Shown: positions 29,300 through 39,058, counted from the stretch's first letter. The stretch: DNA of 39,092 bases from Xenococcaceae cyanobacterium MO_188.B29 (GCA_030065155.1 JASJDI010000013.1:1-39092), one strand, 5' to 3'. The notes: generated by a model not told the origin, from the letters alone. A program made the numbers and translations.

Positions 29300-29782
29300 A
29301 TGAGCAACCAAATATCAACTGTCAACGGTCAACAATTCTTTCAGTTTGAAACAGATTTTGTTGACTCTTTACGCTGTATTCCCATGCAAGTACGCTTAAA
29401 ATTAGATACTTGCGGAGTCAAGTTAAAACTTACCCATTGGCATCAGTTAAATCAAACTGAGCGACAAGTTTTAACCCAAATGCCTTGTACTACATCGAAA
29501 GAGAGTAAAATTTATCGAGATTTTTTGCAGAACTTGCTCAAAGAAAAGACTGGTAGTACTGCTGCCGAATTAGATATCGATCCCCATCCCCCTTGGGTGG
29601 ATGATACTACAATTCCTAATGTTGTTCAGCAAAAGGCAAAGGAGTCTGATATTGCTATAACTCAGGAGCAATGGAAGGGTTTAACTCCCGTGCAACGTTT
29701 TGCCTTAATCAAACTTAGTCGTCCTAGTCACGAAAATAAAAACTTTTTACCAGCAGCAAAAGAATTTGGTTTGATAGAGTAG
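29300..29782 (+). CDS. narM: Nitrate reductase-associated protein NarM
   Basis: FQFETDFVDSLRCIPMQVRLKLDTCGVKLKLTHWHQL...; immediately downstream of narB. Confidence 0.9.
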   Translation: MSNQISTVNGQQFFQFETDFVDSLRCIPMQVRLKLDTCGVKLKLTHWHQLNQTERQVLTQMPCTTSKESKIYRDFLQNLLKEKTGSTAAELDIDPHPPWVDDTTIPNVVQQKAKESDIAITQEQWKGLTPVQRFALIKLSRPSHENKNFLPAAKEFGLIE

Positions 29783-29796
29783 TTTTTAAGCCGTAA

Positions 29797-29850
29797 GGTG
29801 GGCAAAATAAAACAGTCAAAAAAATATAATCAGCAAATTGATTGCCCACC
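29797..29850. repeat. 54-bp element bounded by 9-bp inverted repeat (ggtgggcaa / ttgcccacc)
   Basis: Arms at 29797-29805 and 29842-29850. Confidence 0.6.
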
Positions 29851-29898
29851 AAATATAGATAGTTCGATCGCTTGCCTATTATTTTTCTGATAGCTTGC

Positions 29899-29925
29899 AA
29901 AAAAAAATAGCCTCGTCTGAGGCTA
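29899..29925 (-). terminator. Rho-independent terminator on minus strand without an annotated upstream gene
   Basis: tagcctc/gaggcta stem, T-tract on minus strand. Confidence 0.65.
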
Positions 29926-30072
29926 AAGTACTAGAAGGAGCATGAATGAAAAATATCAAGTTAATAATGACAATAGCTTTCAATCGGGAATAAATAGAGA
30001 AGACATTCAAAAATTGACAATTAACAATGGACAATGGACAACTAATACCATTTTCATTTAAATTGGCTACAA

Positions 30073-30558
30073 ATGATTGACACGATAATGCCCAAAGAAT
30101 TATGTCCTTGTGGAAGTAAAAAACCATATCAATATTGTTGCGGGATTTATCTAACGGGCAAGAAAAATCCAGAAACAGCCGAAAAACTAATGCGATCGCG
30201 TTACACTGCTTTTTGTAAAGGTAATATTGATTATTTAATTGCTACTCTTCATCCCGATAAAAGAACACAAAGCGATCGCACAGAATTAACTAAAAGTATT
30301 AATAATACTCAATGGTTGAGTTTAACTATCATTAATACCCATAAAGGTAAAAAAAATGACGTGATCGGTCAGGTAGAATTTGAAGCTGTTTATCTAATAA
30401 ATGAACCAGGACAACTCCACGAACTTTCTAAGTTTATTAAAACAGATAATAAATGGTTTTATTTAGAGGGTGATATTCTACCTGGAACAATACCGAAACG
30501 TAATGCCCCTTGTTGGTGTGGTAGTGGGGAAAAGTATAGAAAGTGCCATGGAGTTTAA
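30073..30558 (+). CDS. YchJ family protein with SEC-C metal-binding motifs
   Basis: LCPCGSKKPYQYCCGIYLTGKKNPETAEKLMRSRYTAFCKGNIDYLIATLHP; C-terminal CWCGSGEKYRKCHG. Second Met (MPKELC) is the likely start. Confidence 0.92.
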   Translation: MIDTIMPKELCPCGSKKPYQYCCGIYLTGKKNPETAEKLMRSRYTAFCKGNIDYLIATLHPDKRTQSDRTELTKSINNTQWLSLTIINTHKGKKNDVIGQVEFEAVYLINEPGQLHELSKFIKTDNKWFYLEGDILPGTIPKRNAPCWCGSGEKYRKCHGV

Positions 30559-30577
30559 CTTGAGAATCTTAAACTAC

Positions 30578-30847
30578 CTAAAAAGCTTGTATCCATTCTT
30601 TCACTTCATACTCTGTCCAAATTCCATTTTGCCAATAGGGGTCTGCTTCTACTAACTGACGTACAGTTGTTTCATTTTCTGCTTCGTAGATGCCAAAAAC
30701 TTTAGTATTGTCTTTAGTTGGTCCTAGAGTAATCAAGATACCCTTCTCCTTTTGTGCTGTCAGACCACTTAAATGCTCTTGACGATAAGGAGTCCTTTTT
30801 TCTAGAGCATTTTCGCAATAACTACCCCACATGACATATTTAGGCAT
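30578..30847 (-). CDS. YciI family protein
   Basis: MPKYVMWGSYCENALEKRTPYRQEHLSGLTAQKEKGILITLGPTKDNTKVFGIYEAENE. Confidence 0.85.
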   Translation of the reverse strand: MPKYVMWGSYCENALEKRTPYRQEHLSGLTAQKEKGILITLGPTKDNTKVFGIYEAENETTVRQLVEADPYWQNGIWTEYEVKEWIQAF

Positions 30848-30924
30848 GGCTTTAATTAAAATTTCGTTTTTTGTTACTTACTACTAACTACTGTACTGAC
30901 GTTCCATGGAACGTCCTACTAAAC

Positions 30925-31131
30925 TTAAAATACCTCTTTTTCTCTTCCTTTCCACCATTCTCCTAACTTCATTAGGTCTTCTTGAATATCTTGTAATTGC
31001 TGTAAATACTCTCCTGGTGGCATAGTGTCTTTTTTTTCTTGTAGTTTCTTAAGCCGTAATTGAACTAACAACCAAGGCTTAGATATTCCATCAGTTGCTT
31101 CTATATATTGAGCTAAGTCTTTACTATCCAT
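30925..31131 (-). CDS. Small hypothetical protein (68 aa)
   Basis: MDSKDLAQYIEATDGISKPWLLVQLRLKKLQ...; charged and helical, complete ORF. Confidence 0.65.
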   Translation of the reverse strand: MDSKDLAQYIEATDGISKPWLLVQLRLKKLQEKKDTMPPGEYLQQLQDIQEDLMKLGEWWKGREKEVF

Positions 31132-31431
31132 GGGTTGAGATAAATATATATAATCGATCGATTAGTTGTCTACATATTTCTTAACATTAATATATTTTGT
31201 CTTTTCTTGCTTACCAACGAAATTCTAATTATTGCCGATCATTTCAAGACATCTTGCAAAGGAAGCTCGATCGAACTAAGCTAGATTGGGGTAAGGGGGG
31301 ATAATTATGTAGTTGTTGTTAATCAATGCCATCTATAACTATCCCCCTCTGACTTAATAGTCTATCAAGTTCCGACTTGATATCTATATTCAACCACTTC
31401 TAAAGATAAATAAAGGAACTATATAGGTAGT

Positions 31432-31905
31432 ATGTTGAAGCAAGCTATTGCCAAAATCAAAAATTTATTTCCTGCCCCAGAAGTTCATGCTCACTGCGAC
31501 GGACCTTGTGGTGTCTACGATCCTTCTTCTGCGCGAGTCGCTGCTGAAGCAGTAGTGTCTATGACTAAAAAGCTAATGGATTTAGAAGTACCTGCTGCTG
31601 GCGATAAAGCAGGTATGATTGCTTACAACAATACTTTTTCTCGCTATGTAGCGATTAAAGAAGAACAAGCTCAAATCACTAAAGACGAATTACTCATTTT
31701 GTGGACAGACTACTTTAAACCTGTACACTTAGAGCAATATCCTGATTTACACGATACTTTTTGGAAAGCAGCTAAACTTTGTTCTGCTTGTAAAGTAGAA
31801 GTAAGTATTGAACACGCCAATGAACTAATGGATGCAGTCCAAAAAATTCATCAAATGTTCTGGGCTACTAAGAATCGAGATATTACTTGGTACAAAGCTA
31901 GCTAG
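31432..31905 (+). CDS. sodN: Nickel superoxide dismutase precursor
   Basis: Ni-hook HCDGPCGVYDP after a 20-aa propeptide MLKQAIAKIKNLFPAPEVHA. Confidence 0.97.
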   Translation: MLKQAIAKIKNLFPAPEVHAHCDGPCGVYDPSSARVAAEAVVSMTKKLMDLEVPAAGDKAGMIAYNNTFSRYVAIKEEQAQITKDELLILWTDYFKPVHLEQYPDLHDTFWKAAKLCSACKVEVSIEHANELMDAVQKIHQMFWATKNRDITWYKAS

Positions 31906-31930
31906 TTAATCTCGTAGTATTATATTTAAG

Positions 31931-31962
31931 TAGGGTGAGTCAAAGCTCACTCTATTTTTTTA
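31931..31962 (+). terminator. Rho-independent terminator of sodN
   Basis: tagggtgag-tcaaag-ctcactcta stem followed by T7. Confidence 0.8.
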
Positions 31963-31980
31963 TCTATAAGCCAAGAGACT

Positions 31981-32835
31981 ATTAACCGTAAAATATCAAC
32001 AACCCCAAATTTAGAACTAATCTTAAAGCGCGATTGTACAAATCGTACTATTGTTAGTCATCAATATACAAGCTATCCTTTTCGTCTATCTCCTATTTTC
32101 AGACTAGATAAAACTAATCCCGATCATGCCTATCTCTACATTATGAATAGCTCACCAGGGTTATTAGCAGGAGATGAGTTAGGAATATCTCTACAATTAG
32201 CAGCTCGTACTAATCTTTATCTCACCGATCAAGCTGCTACTAAAGTTCACCCGATGCCTAATCATAATTCTCTAGCCAAAATTAACTATCAGATTGAGTT
32301 AGGAGAAAAGGCTAATTTAGAATTGATTAGTGAACCACTTATTCTGTTTACCGATGCAGCCTTAGAACAAAAGATTGATATTAAAATTCATCCTACTGCT
32401 CAACTGTGTTTAAGTGAGATTATTGTTCCAGGAAGACTAGCTAGAGAAGAATTTTACCAATTTCGCCACTATTATAATCGTTTACGGATAACCTCTCTTA
32501 CAGGAGAATTATATGTTACTGATGCGATGTATCTAGAAGGTAAATTTAATCCTTTTACAGCCAGTAGTTTATTTGCTGCTAAACCAGTACTTGCTAATTT
32601 ATTAGTTATTTCATCTCAAATAGACCTAAAACTATTAAGTCAACAGCTAGAAAATTTAGAAACTGCTAATTGTACTGATACGATTGTTGCTAGTTCTATT
32701 TTGCCCCATAACAAGGGTTTAATAGTTAGAGGCTTAGGAGATAATACTCGTGTTCTCAAAAAATATCTTCAGTATGCTCTAAATTGTGTGCGTCGTCTAA
32801 ATAATCGATCTTCTCTCCCCTATATTCCCAAATGA
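31981..32835 (+). CDS. UreD-like nickel metallochaperone; homology extends upstream of the tracked ATG at 32143; start uncertain (ATT 31981 or ATA 31966)
   Basis: In-frame upstream translation INRKISTTPNLELILKRDCTNRTIVSHQYTSYPFRLSPIFRLDKTNPDHAYLYIMNSSPGLLAGDELGISLQLAART fits the UreD N-terminus. Confidence 0.8.
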   Translation: MNRKISTTPNLELILKRDCTNRTIVSHQYTSYPFRLSPIFRLDKTNPDHAYLYIMNSSPGLLAGDELGISLQLAARTNLYLTDQAATKVHPMPNHNSLAKINYQIELGEKANLELISEPLILFTDAALEQKIDIKIHPTAQLCLSEIIVPGRLAREEFYQFRHYYNRLRITSLTGELYVTDAMYLEGKFNPFTASSLFAAKPVLANLLVISSQIDLKLLSQQLENLETANCTDTIVASSILPHNKGLIVRGLGDNTRVLKKYLQYALNCVRRLNNRSSLPYIPK

Positions 32836-33341
32836 CTGAAATTGCCAAAACTTATCTAGGCAACATACAGGAAAATGTTGCTTTAGGAGAAAAGCTAAAA
32901 GCAAGCAAAGAAATCTGTTTAGAAGTAAATCTGAGTCAGAGCGATCGCCGTAAAGGTAGAATTTATGTTCAATCTACTGCTGGTATGGCTGTAGGGATAA
33001 TCAAAAGTCGAGATTGGCTACTAAGAGAAGGAGATGTTTTAGAAACTGAACAAGGTAAATTACTACTGGTTCATCTTCAACCACAAGAATTGATGGTACT
33101 TAGTTTTACTCCCTCAGTAGCTCATAATCCAATCGAATTAATCCATCTCGGTCATGTTTTAGGAAATCATCACTATCCCATTGTGGTCAAAGATAATAAA
33201 ATCTATCTTCAACTAATAGTAGATAAAGAAATAATGGAAACAACTATTCGTAATTTTGCTATTCCTGGTTTACAAATAGATTATGAAGAGCTATTTGAGG
33301 ACGATCGATTTAGTTTTTCTGAGCATCATCATCACTTTTAA
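32832..33341 (+). CDS. UreE-like nickel metallochaperone
   Basis: GRIYVQSTAGMAVGIIKSRDWLLREGDVLETEQGKLLLVHLQPQE...LIHLGHVLGNHHYPIVV...; His-rich C-terminus SEHHHHF; overlaps ureD stop by 4 bp. Confidence 0.88.
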   Translation: MTEIAKTYLGNIQENVALGEKLKASKEICLEVNLSQSDRRKGRIYVQSTAGMAVGIIKSRDWLLREGDVLETEQGKLLLVHLQPQELMVLSFTPSVAHNPIELIHLGHVLGNHHYPIVVKDNKIYLQLIVDKEIMETTIRNFAIPGLQIDYEELFEDDRFSFSEHHHHF

Positions 33342-33349
33342 AGAGTATG

Positions 33350-34558
33350 TCAATCTAAATTAAGAGATGAGCCTCGACGATCTTGAGGAACAAAAGAGCG
33401 ATCTTTGGGAATAGGCGCAACGAACTCAGTCAGAGTAAATTTTCCTGCTCCAATTAATTCTTTTAACTCTTCAGCAACTTTTCTGGATAAAGCAATACTG
33501 GCTAGGGGGGCAACACGGACAGATTTTCCTTCAAGCTTAATGCGACCGCTTTTAAGTTGCTGGTAGGTAACTAAGCCAAAAGTGGGGCGAACACGACGAG
33601 GGATAGAAAAATCTACTATTGGTGCAACAATATCTCGATCTCGTACAGCACAATGGAGAATTACTTCCTCTCGTAATACGGGTAAAGGGACACCCACCCC
33701 AATCATGATAGAGGGGCCATAGTTTTTTAAATAACACCCTCGTATCCAACGAGAATTCATTTGTTTAGCATCGCCAATGATCGCTACAGTAGCAGCAGGA
33801 CCGATGGGAGTACGATTCGGTAAACGTTTTTGCAAAGGAAAATGTTGCGTACCTTCCCAAGCAATATAACCCACTCCACCACCTAAAAATATTTTACTGC
33901 CAATCCCAATCACATCGAGATCTGGGTCGTTCATCAGGGGAGAAATAGCACCAGGATTAGAATAGACAGCATTACCTAACCTAGGTTGCAAAGGACCTAA
34001 ATAAGTATGTAAATGTCGATCGCCCCCATTCACACCCACAATAAAATTTTGATAGAGATTGCGGGGATTAAATAAATAGAACTGATTAATCGTATTTTTA
34101 GTAATATTATTTTCAAAAGATGCCCTAGGATAACAGTCTGTTTGCTGTCCGATCGCTCTTAAGTGAATAGATTTCCCGGCAATGAGATCTTCGATTACAT
34201 GACCACCACCCCTTTCTCGATCGGTTTTGGAGTCTGGAATTCGCTCTAATGTCTCACTAATGCTGTAGTCTGCCATGGCTGTTGCACCCAGATATAAATC
34301 AACCGCACCAAAACCCGCATAAGCAGGTATACTATCTAGCCAACATTGGCGAATTTTAATCGGGGGATCGGTATGTCCTAAATTAATAATTGCCCCTGAT
34401 GATTCCATTGGTTCAAAAGTACCAGTACAGATTACATCTACTTGTTTGAATGCTTTACTGATACCAATTTCTTGAACTTTTATTTTTAATTCTTCTGCTG
34501 TCCAGACAACAGCTTTGCCTTGAAGAATTTTGTCATTAATTTCGGCGATGGTTCGCAT
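33350..34558 (-). CDS. DUF39 homocysteine biosynthesis protein / L-aspartate semialdehyde sulfurtransferase family
   Basis: TIAEINDKILQGKAVVWTAEELK...VDVICTGTFEPMESSGAIINLGHTDPPIKI...GYIAWEGTQH. Confidence 0.9.
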   Translation of the reverse strand: MRTIAEINDKILQGKAVVWTAEELKIKVQEIGISKAFKQVDVICTGTFEPMESSGAIINLGHTDPPIKIRQCWLDSIPAYAGFGAVDLYLGATAMADYSISETLERIPDSKTDRERGGGHVIEDLIAGKSIHLRAIGQQTDCYPRASFENNITKNTINQFYLFNPRNLYQNFIVGVNGGDRHLHTYLGPLQPRLGNAVYSNPGAISPLMNDPDLDVIGIGSKIFLGGGVGYIAWEGTQHFPLQKRLPNRTPIGPAATVAIIGDAKQMNSRWIRGCYLKNYGPSIMIGVGVPLPVLREEVILHCAVRDRDIVAPIVDFSIPRRVRPTFGLVTYQQLKSGRIKLEGKSVRVAPLASIALSRKVAEELKELIGAGKFTLTEFVAPIPKDRSFVPQDRRGSSLNLD

Positions 34559-34610
34559 ATTAGAGGAGTTGAGGAGTTCAGGAGTTCAGGAGTTTCAGCA
34601 GAGAAATATG

Positions 34611-35924
34611 CTATTTTTTTTCTTCCTGCTGATTATCTCCTGTGGATTTGACCGAGAAGGATGGCGAGGTCTCTTCACCAGATGAGGGGCTATGACGCGA
34701 GGAAGCCTCGCGTCCTTGTAAGCCCCGTCCAATCGAGGTGTTGACAGTAGGAATTTCAGAAGATAAATTTTTTTGATTATCTATTACAGGAATTTCTGCT
34801 AATTGCTGATTTTCTGTTGGTTGTTCTAGGTCTACATCCTCAGATATTATATCTGGAGATGAGTTCAGATTAGTTTCTTCCTGATGGATAATTGGGGAAT
34901 CTTGCCAGCGATCGAGAACATCTCTGACTAAGACTTCTTTAAACCACACTTGACCAACTACTGTGAGGGGAAGAGCTAAAAATAAACCTAAAAAACCAAA
35001 AAAGGTCGCAAAAAATATTTGCGCTAATAAAGTAATTGCAGGCAGTAAAGATACTTGTTTTGCCATTACTAACGGAGTCAAAAAATTACTTTCTATTTGC
35101 TGAATACCTATATAAAGACCCAATACTGCCAAAGGTTTCCACGGTGCTTCAATAAGACCAATAGTCATGGGAAAAATTACGCTCAGAGTAGGCCCCAAAT
35201 TAGGAATAAAGGTTAATATTCCTGCTAATACAGCTTGAGCTAAAGCCAGAGGAATCCCCAAAATTAATAAGCCGATAAAACTAAAAACAGTAATAACAGC
35301 CATATTAAATAAAATACCGATGAGCCATCCCTGTAGAGCTTCATCGCAAAGAAATAAAATTTCATCTATTCTTCGGCGATAAAAAGAAGGAAATAAGCGG
35401 ATGAATCCTTGACGATAAGACGAAGGATCTGCCAGTAACATAACCGTTAATACCAACAGCAGCAGCATGTTGAGCAAAACTGCTAAAGAGTTCCGAAACA
35501 AGACAAATCCACCCCCTAAAATTTGATTCAGTAAGGGTTGAAGTTGTTGTCTTAGTTCTTCTGCATCTGGCAATAAGGTTATTAAATTAGGGTCGAGACG
35601 ACTATAAAGAAAATCTAACCAAGTTAACAGTTCATCTATACCCCGAGGAACTAATAAAATTAGTTCTTCAAATTGAGCAACAAAAGATGGCACAATTAGC
35701 CAGAAAAAGCCGATTAAGATAGTGAAGAGAATTAAAATAGATAGAAAAACCGCATAACCCCGCTTAATACCCAATTTCTGCCATTTTTTTACTAAAATAT
35801 TTAAAGAATTGGCAAAAATAACGGCAGTAAACAAGAGCAATACCAGTTGCTTGATTTGCCAAAGTACATACAAACAGAGAAACAAAACGACAAAACCAAT
35901 CCAACTGCCTAAATTCACCCTCAA
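34611..35924 (-). CDS. AI-2E family transporter (PerM-like permease)
   Basis: Eight-helix layout; GILTFIPNLGPTLSVIFPMTIGL...IQQIESNFLTPLVMAKQVSLLPAITLLAQI. Confidence 0.93.
   Translation of the reverse strand: MRVNLGSWIGFVVLFLCLYVLWQIKQLVLLLFTAVIFANSLNILVKKWQKLGIKRGYAVFLSILILFTILIGFFWLIVPSFVAQFEELILLVPRGIDELLTWLDFLYSRLDPNLITLLPDAEELRQQLQPLLNQILGGGFVLFRNSLAVLLNMLLLLVLTVMLLADPSSYRQGFIRLFPSFYRRRIDEILFLCDEALQGWLIGILFNMAVITVFSFIGLLILGIPLALAQAVLAGILTFIPNLGPTLSVIFPMTIGLIEAPWKPLAVLGLYIGIQQIESNFLTPLVMAKQVSLLPAITLLAQIFFATFFGFLGLFLALPLTVVGQVWFKEVLVRDVLDRWQDSPIIHQEETNLNSSPDIISEDVDLEQPTENQQLAEIPVIDNQKNLSSEIPTVNTSIGRGLQGREASSRHSPSSGEETSPSFSVKSTGDNQQEEKK
34686..34726. repeat. Nested palindrome inside the AI-2E transporter C-terminus
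   Basis: Outer ggggct/agcccc and inner perfect gacgcgagg-aag-cctcgcgtc. Confidence 0.75.
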
Positions 35925-35949
35925 AAACTCCTGCTATTTCAGTTTATCT

Positions 35950-36249
35950 TTAGAAATAATCTTGATTTAGTTTGTTCTTTTTCCATCGCCAACCTAAAAT
36001 TAAGCTCAAAATAAGAGTCGGTAACAAGACTACGATGATAGCATTTAGATTAGTGGGAGTTAGGGGAATCAATTTACCTTCGTCTTTAATGACAAAAGAT
36101 AATATTGCTGATAAAATCACTACCTTGAGAATAAATCCTACTTGAGTATTCATAAGAATGAAATAAAAGCGATCGCTCTTGTGCCTCGGTATATATCGAT
36201 AAAATTTACTACCATACATAACAGTTGCCATAATACAATAGCAAATCAA
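35950..36249 (-). CDS. Hypothetical membrane protein (99 aa)
   Basis: Two TM helices; LTPTNLNAIIVVLLPTLILSLILGWRWKKNK. Confidence 0.65.
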   Translation of the reverse strand: MICYCIMATVMYGSKFYRYIPRHKSDRFYFILMNTQVGFILKVVILSAILSFVIKDEGKLIPLTPTNLNAIIVVLLPTLILSLILGWRWKKNKLNQDYF

Positions 36250-36266
36250 TACTTAGATTGATAACT

Positions 36267-36299
36267 GCGATCTCGTTCCGAGCCAGCGAAGCCGATCGC
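36267..36299. repeat. REP-like palindromic element
   Basis: gcgatc...agccagcgaagccgatcgc; shares agcgaagc core. Confidence 0.45.
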
Positions 36300-36446
36300 T
36301 TATAAGCCAAGAATTAAAACATTATAGCTTTGCTCACAATAGATGAAGGATAACTCAATTAGCCATTTGCCCTTCGGGTTCATCATTAGCTATCAACAAA
36401 AATCGGGGTATTAGAGTCTATCTCCTTTAAATTGAGAACTACAATA

Positions 36447-37529
36447 TTAGGCAATAGTCACCTCAGGTGAAAGATATACATCTTGGATAGTGTGGAAAAG
36501 CTTAATACCTTCTTCCAAGGGGCGTTGGAAAGTTTTTCGTCCAGAAATTAAACCACAACCCCCAGCCCGTTTATTAATTACCGCAGTGCGAACTGCTTCT
36601 GCAAAATCATTCTTACCAGAAGCCCCACCAGAATTAATCAAACCACTGCGTCCAGCATAACAGTTGAGAACTTGGTAACGAGTTAAATCGATCGGATGCT
36701 CGCTAGATAACTCACTATAAATCTTTTCATTAGTTCTACCGTACTTATCTCCAGTAGCTTGATTTACGGCTGCATAACCACCATTACATTCTGGTAATTT
36801 TTGTTTGATAATATCAGCCTCTATAGTCACACCAAGATGATTAGCTTGTCCAGTTAAATCTGCTGCTACATGATAATCTCGATCTTGTTTAAAGACATTA
36901 TTCCGTAGATAACACCAGAGAATAGTTGCCATTCCCAATTCGTGGGCGCGGGCAAAAGCACGACTCACTTCTTGAATTTGACGAGTTGATTCAGGAGAAC
37001 CAAAATAGATAGTTGCTCCCACTGCTACCGCCCCCAAATTCCAAGCTTGTTCGACACTAGCGAACATAATCTGGTCATATTGGTTGGGGTAGGTTAACAA
37101 TTCATTATGATTAAGTTTGACAATCAAAGGGATACGATGGGCATATTTACGAGACACCATGCCCAAAACTCCTAAAGTCGTAGCTACAGCACTACATCCA
37201 CCCTCTAAAGCTAATTTGACAATATTGTCTGGATCGAAATAGAGAGGGTTAGGAGCAAAAGAAGCTGCCCCAGAATGCTCAATGCCCTGATCTACAGGTA
37301 AAATTGACAGATAACCAGTATTGGCTAATCTACCATTTCCATACAATTGTTGTAGACTACGAAGAACTTGAGGGTTGCGATCGCTTGGTACAAAGATGCG
37401 ATCGATAAAATCTGGACTAGGTAAATGTAATAAATCTGCGGAAATTTTTGCTTTATGGGTCAATAAATACTCTGCTTCGTCTTCCAGGTAAGATTCGATC
37501 GATTTTGGCGCAGACAAAGTTATAGCCAT
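36447..37529 (-). CDS. Class I fructose-bisphosphate aldolase (DhnA/FbaB type)
   Basis: [50 protein letters not shown]...[10 protein letters not shown]...[13 protein letters not shown]. Confidence 0.95.
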   Translation of the reverse strand: MAITLSAPKSIESYLEDEAEYLLTHKAKISADLLHLPSPDFIDRIFVPSDRNPQVLRSLQQLYGNGRLANTGYLSILPVDQGIEHSGAASFAPNPLYFDPDNIVKLALEGGCSAVATTLGVLGMVSRKYAHRIPLIVKLNHNELLTYPNQYDQIMFASVEQAWNLGAVAVGATIYFGSPESTRQIQEVSRAFARAHELGMATILWCYLRNNVFKQDRDYHVAADLTGQANHLGVTIEADIIKQKLPECNGGYAAVNQATGDKYGRTNEKIYSELSSEHPIDLTRYQVLNCYAGRSGLINSGGASGKNDFAEAVRTAVINKRAGGCGLISGRKTFQRPLEEGIKLFHTIQDVYLSPEVTIA

Positions 37530-37844
37530 AACACTTTTGCCTTGTAAGTAATCTTTATTTCTTTTATTGTGACGATAATTTTTGGGTTGATTACTCTTTT
37601 TCCAGATAAATTTAAGGCTACGGCAGTCAGGGATTATTCATAAAAACTAAGTAGTAGTGCAAAATTAATTTCTTGGTTGAAGGGGGTAAAAAGAACAAAT
37701 CCAATGTGTAGTTAATTTTGTTGAGGTTATTAATGACTAATCACTAAAGACTAAAAACTTTTTAATTGACTTATCTCGCACATTATATCGTCAAAATATT
37801 CTAACATTTAACCATAACTTTCTTGCCTAAAGTCAGATAGTATT

Positions 37845-38984
37845 ATGGCTTTAATAAGTCCCGAACAAAAGTTTGCTCTATGGTCTATATTGCTTTTAAG
37901 CTCAGCTTATGGCTTATGGATAGAAAAAACTCGCTGGGGTACAAAAATATCTGGTGTGGTTGTTACGATTTTAGCAACATTCACTCTTTCTAATCTCAAA
38001 GTGATTCCCGATCAGGCTTCTACTTACAATGTAGTCTGGAATTATTTAGTACCTTTAGCTATTCCTTTATTACTTTTTAGAGCCGATCTTTGGCGTATTT
38101 GGCAAGAAACTGGTTCTACGCTGATTGCTTATTTACTAGGATTATTCGGAACAATTGTCGGTACAGTCTTAGCTTATTATTTAATTCCTCTAGGAGAATC
38201 AGGACGACAGTTGGCAGGTACTTTTTGTGCAGCCTATATAGGAGGTTCTGTAAATTTTGCTGCTACTGCTAAAACTCTAGAGTTACGCTCAGGAGACTTA
38301 CTTAGTGCTGGAGCAGCAGTTAATAATTTAGTAATAGCTGGCTACCTTATATTGCTATTTTCTTTGCCCTCAATTACCTGGATACAAAAAATATTTGCAA
38401 CTCAAGATTCTGAACCAAAATTGAGTAAAAAACGAGTTAATTTCTTTGATTTTGAGAATAAAGAAGAACTAAAAATCTTAGATATGAGTCTATCCTTAGC
38501 AATTAGCGGAATTGCTTGTACCCTAGGTTATGGTTTGGCTAATTGGTGGGGTTATCCTCAAGCAGGAATTGTCGGGACAACCATAACTATGGTAATCTTC
38601 GCAACTATATTTCCTCACGATCTACAAAATATAGTTTCCGCAGAACAGATAGGTATGTTTTTTATGCGGATATTTTTTGCCACAATTGGTGCTAGTGCAA
38701 ATATCGAAGTAGTTTTTCGAGTCGCTCCAATTTTATTTATTTTTGCAACGATGATTGTGCTAGTTCATTTATTAGTTTTATTGATAATCGGGAAAATATT
38801 AAATTTGAACTTAGCGGAATTATTAATCGCTTCTAATGCTAACTTGGGAGGATCGACTACAGCAGCAGCAATGGCAGCAGCAAGGAAGTGGGATAATTTA
38901 GTTACCCCAGGAATTCTCTGTGGTATTTTAGGTTATGCTGTTGCTACTTTTATCGGTGTAGGCTTGGCACAACTATTACCTTAG
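37845..38984 (+). CDS. DUF819 family membrane protein
   Basis: ATFTLSNLKVIPDQASTYNVVWNYLVPLAIPLLLFRADLWRIW...GTFCAAYIGGSVNFAATAKTLEL. Confidence 0.9.
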   Translation: MALISPEQKFALWSILLLSSAYGLWIEKTRWGTKISGVVVTILATFTLSNLKVIPDQASTYNVVWNYLVPLAIPLLLFRADLWRIWQETGSTLIAYLLGLFGTIVGTVLAYYLIPLGESGRQLAGTFCAAYIGGSVNFAATAKTLELRSGDLLSAGAAVNNLVIAGYLILLFSLPSITWIQKIFATQDSEPKLSKKRVNFFDFENKEELKILDMSLSLAISGIACTLGYGLANWWGYPQAGIVGTTITMVIFATIFPHDLQNIVSAEQIGMFFMRIFFATIGASANIEVVFRVAPILFIFATMIVLVHLLVLLIIGKILNLNLAELLIASNANLGGSTTAAAMAAARKWDNLVTPGILCGILGYAVATFIGVGLAQLLP

Positions 38985-39012
38985 ACCTGTCTTGAAAATA
39001 GAAGTTCAGGAG

Positions 39013-39058
39013 CGGTGCGACCGAATCGCCGTCTTACGGCGTATTCGCAAGCGCACCG
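39013..39058. repeat. REP-like hairpin at the window end
   Basis: Outer cggtgcg/cgcaccg; inner cgaat-cgccgt-ctt-acggcg-t-attcg; flanked by octamer copies (agttcaggag / gaagttcag). Confidence 0.75.

Noticed and set aside
29879-30127. 82-aa minus ORF
   Set aside because: Runs through a terminator and repeat text and overlaps ychJ antisense; no coding character
31294-31348. gggggata/tatccccc inverted repeat upstream of sodN, considered as riboswitch or Ni-regulatory element
   Set aside because: Long 38-nt loop, no T-tract, no recognisable riboswitch core; could equally be repeat debris
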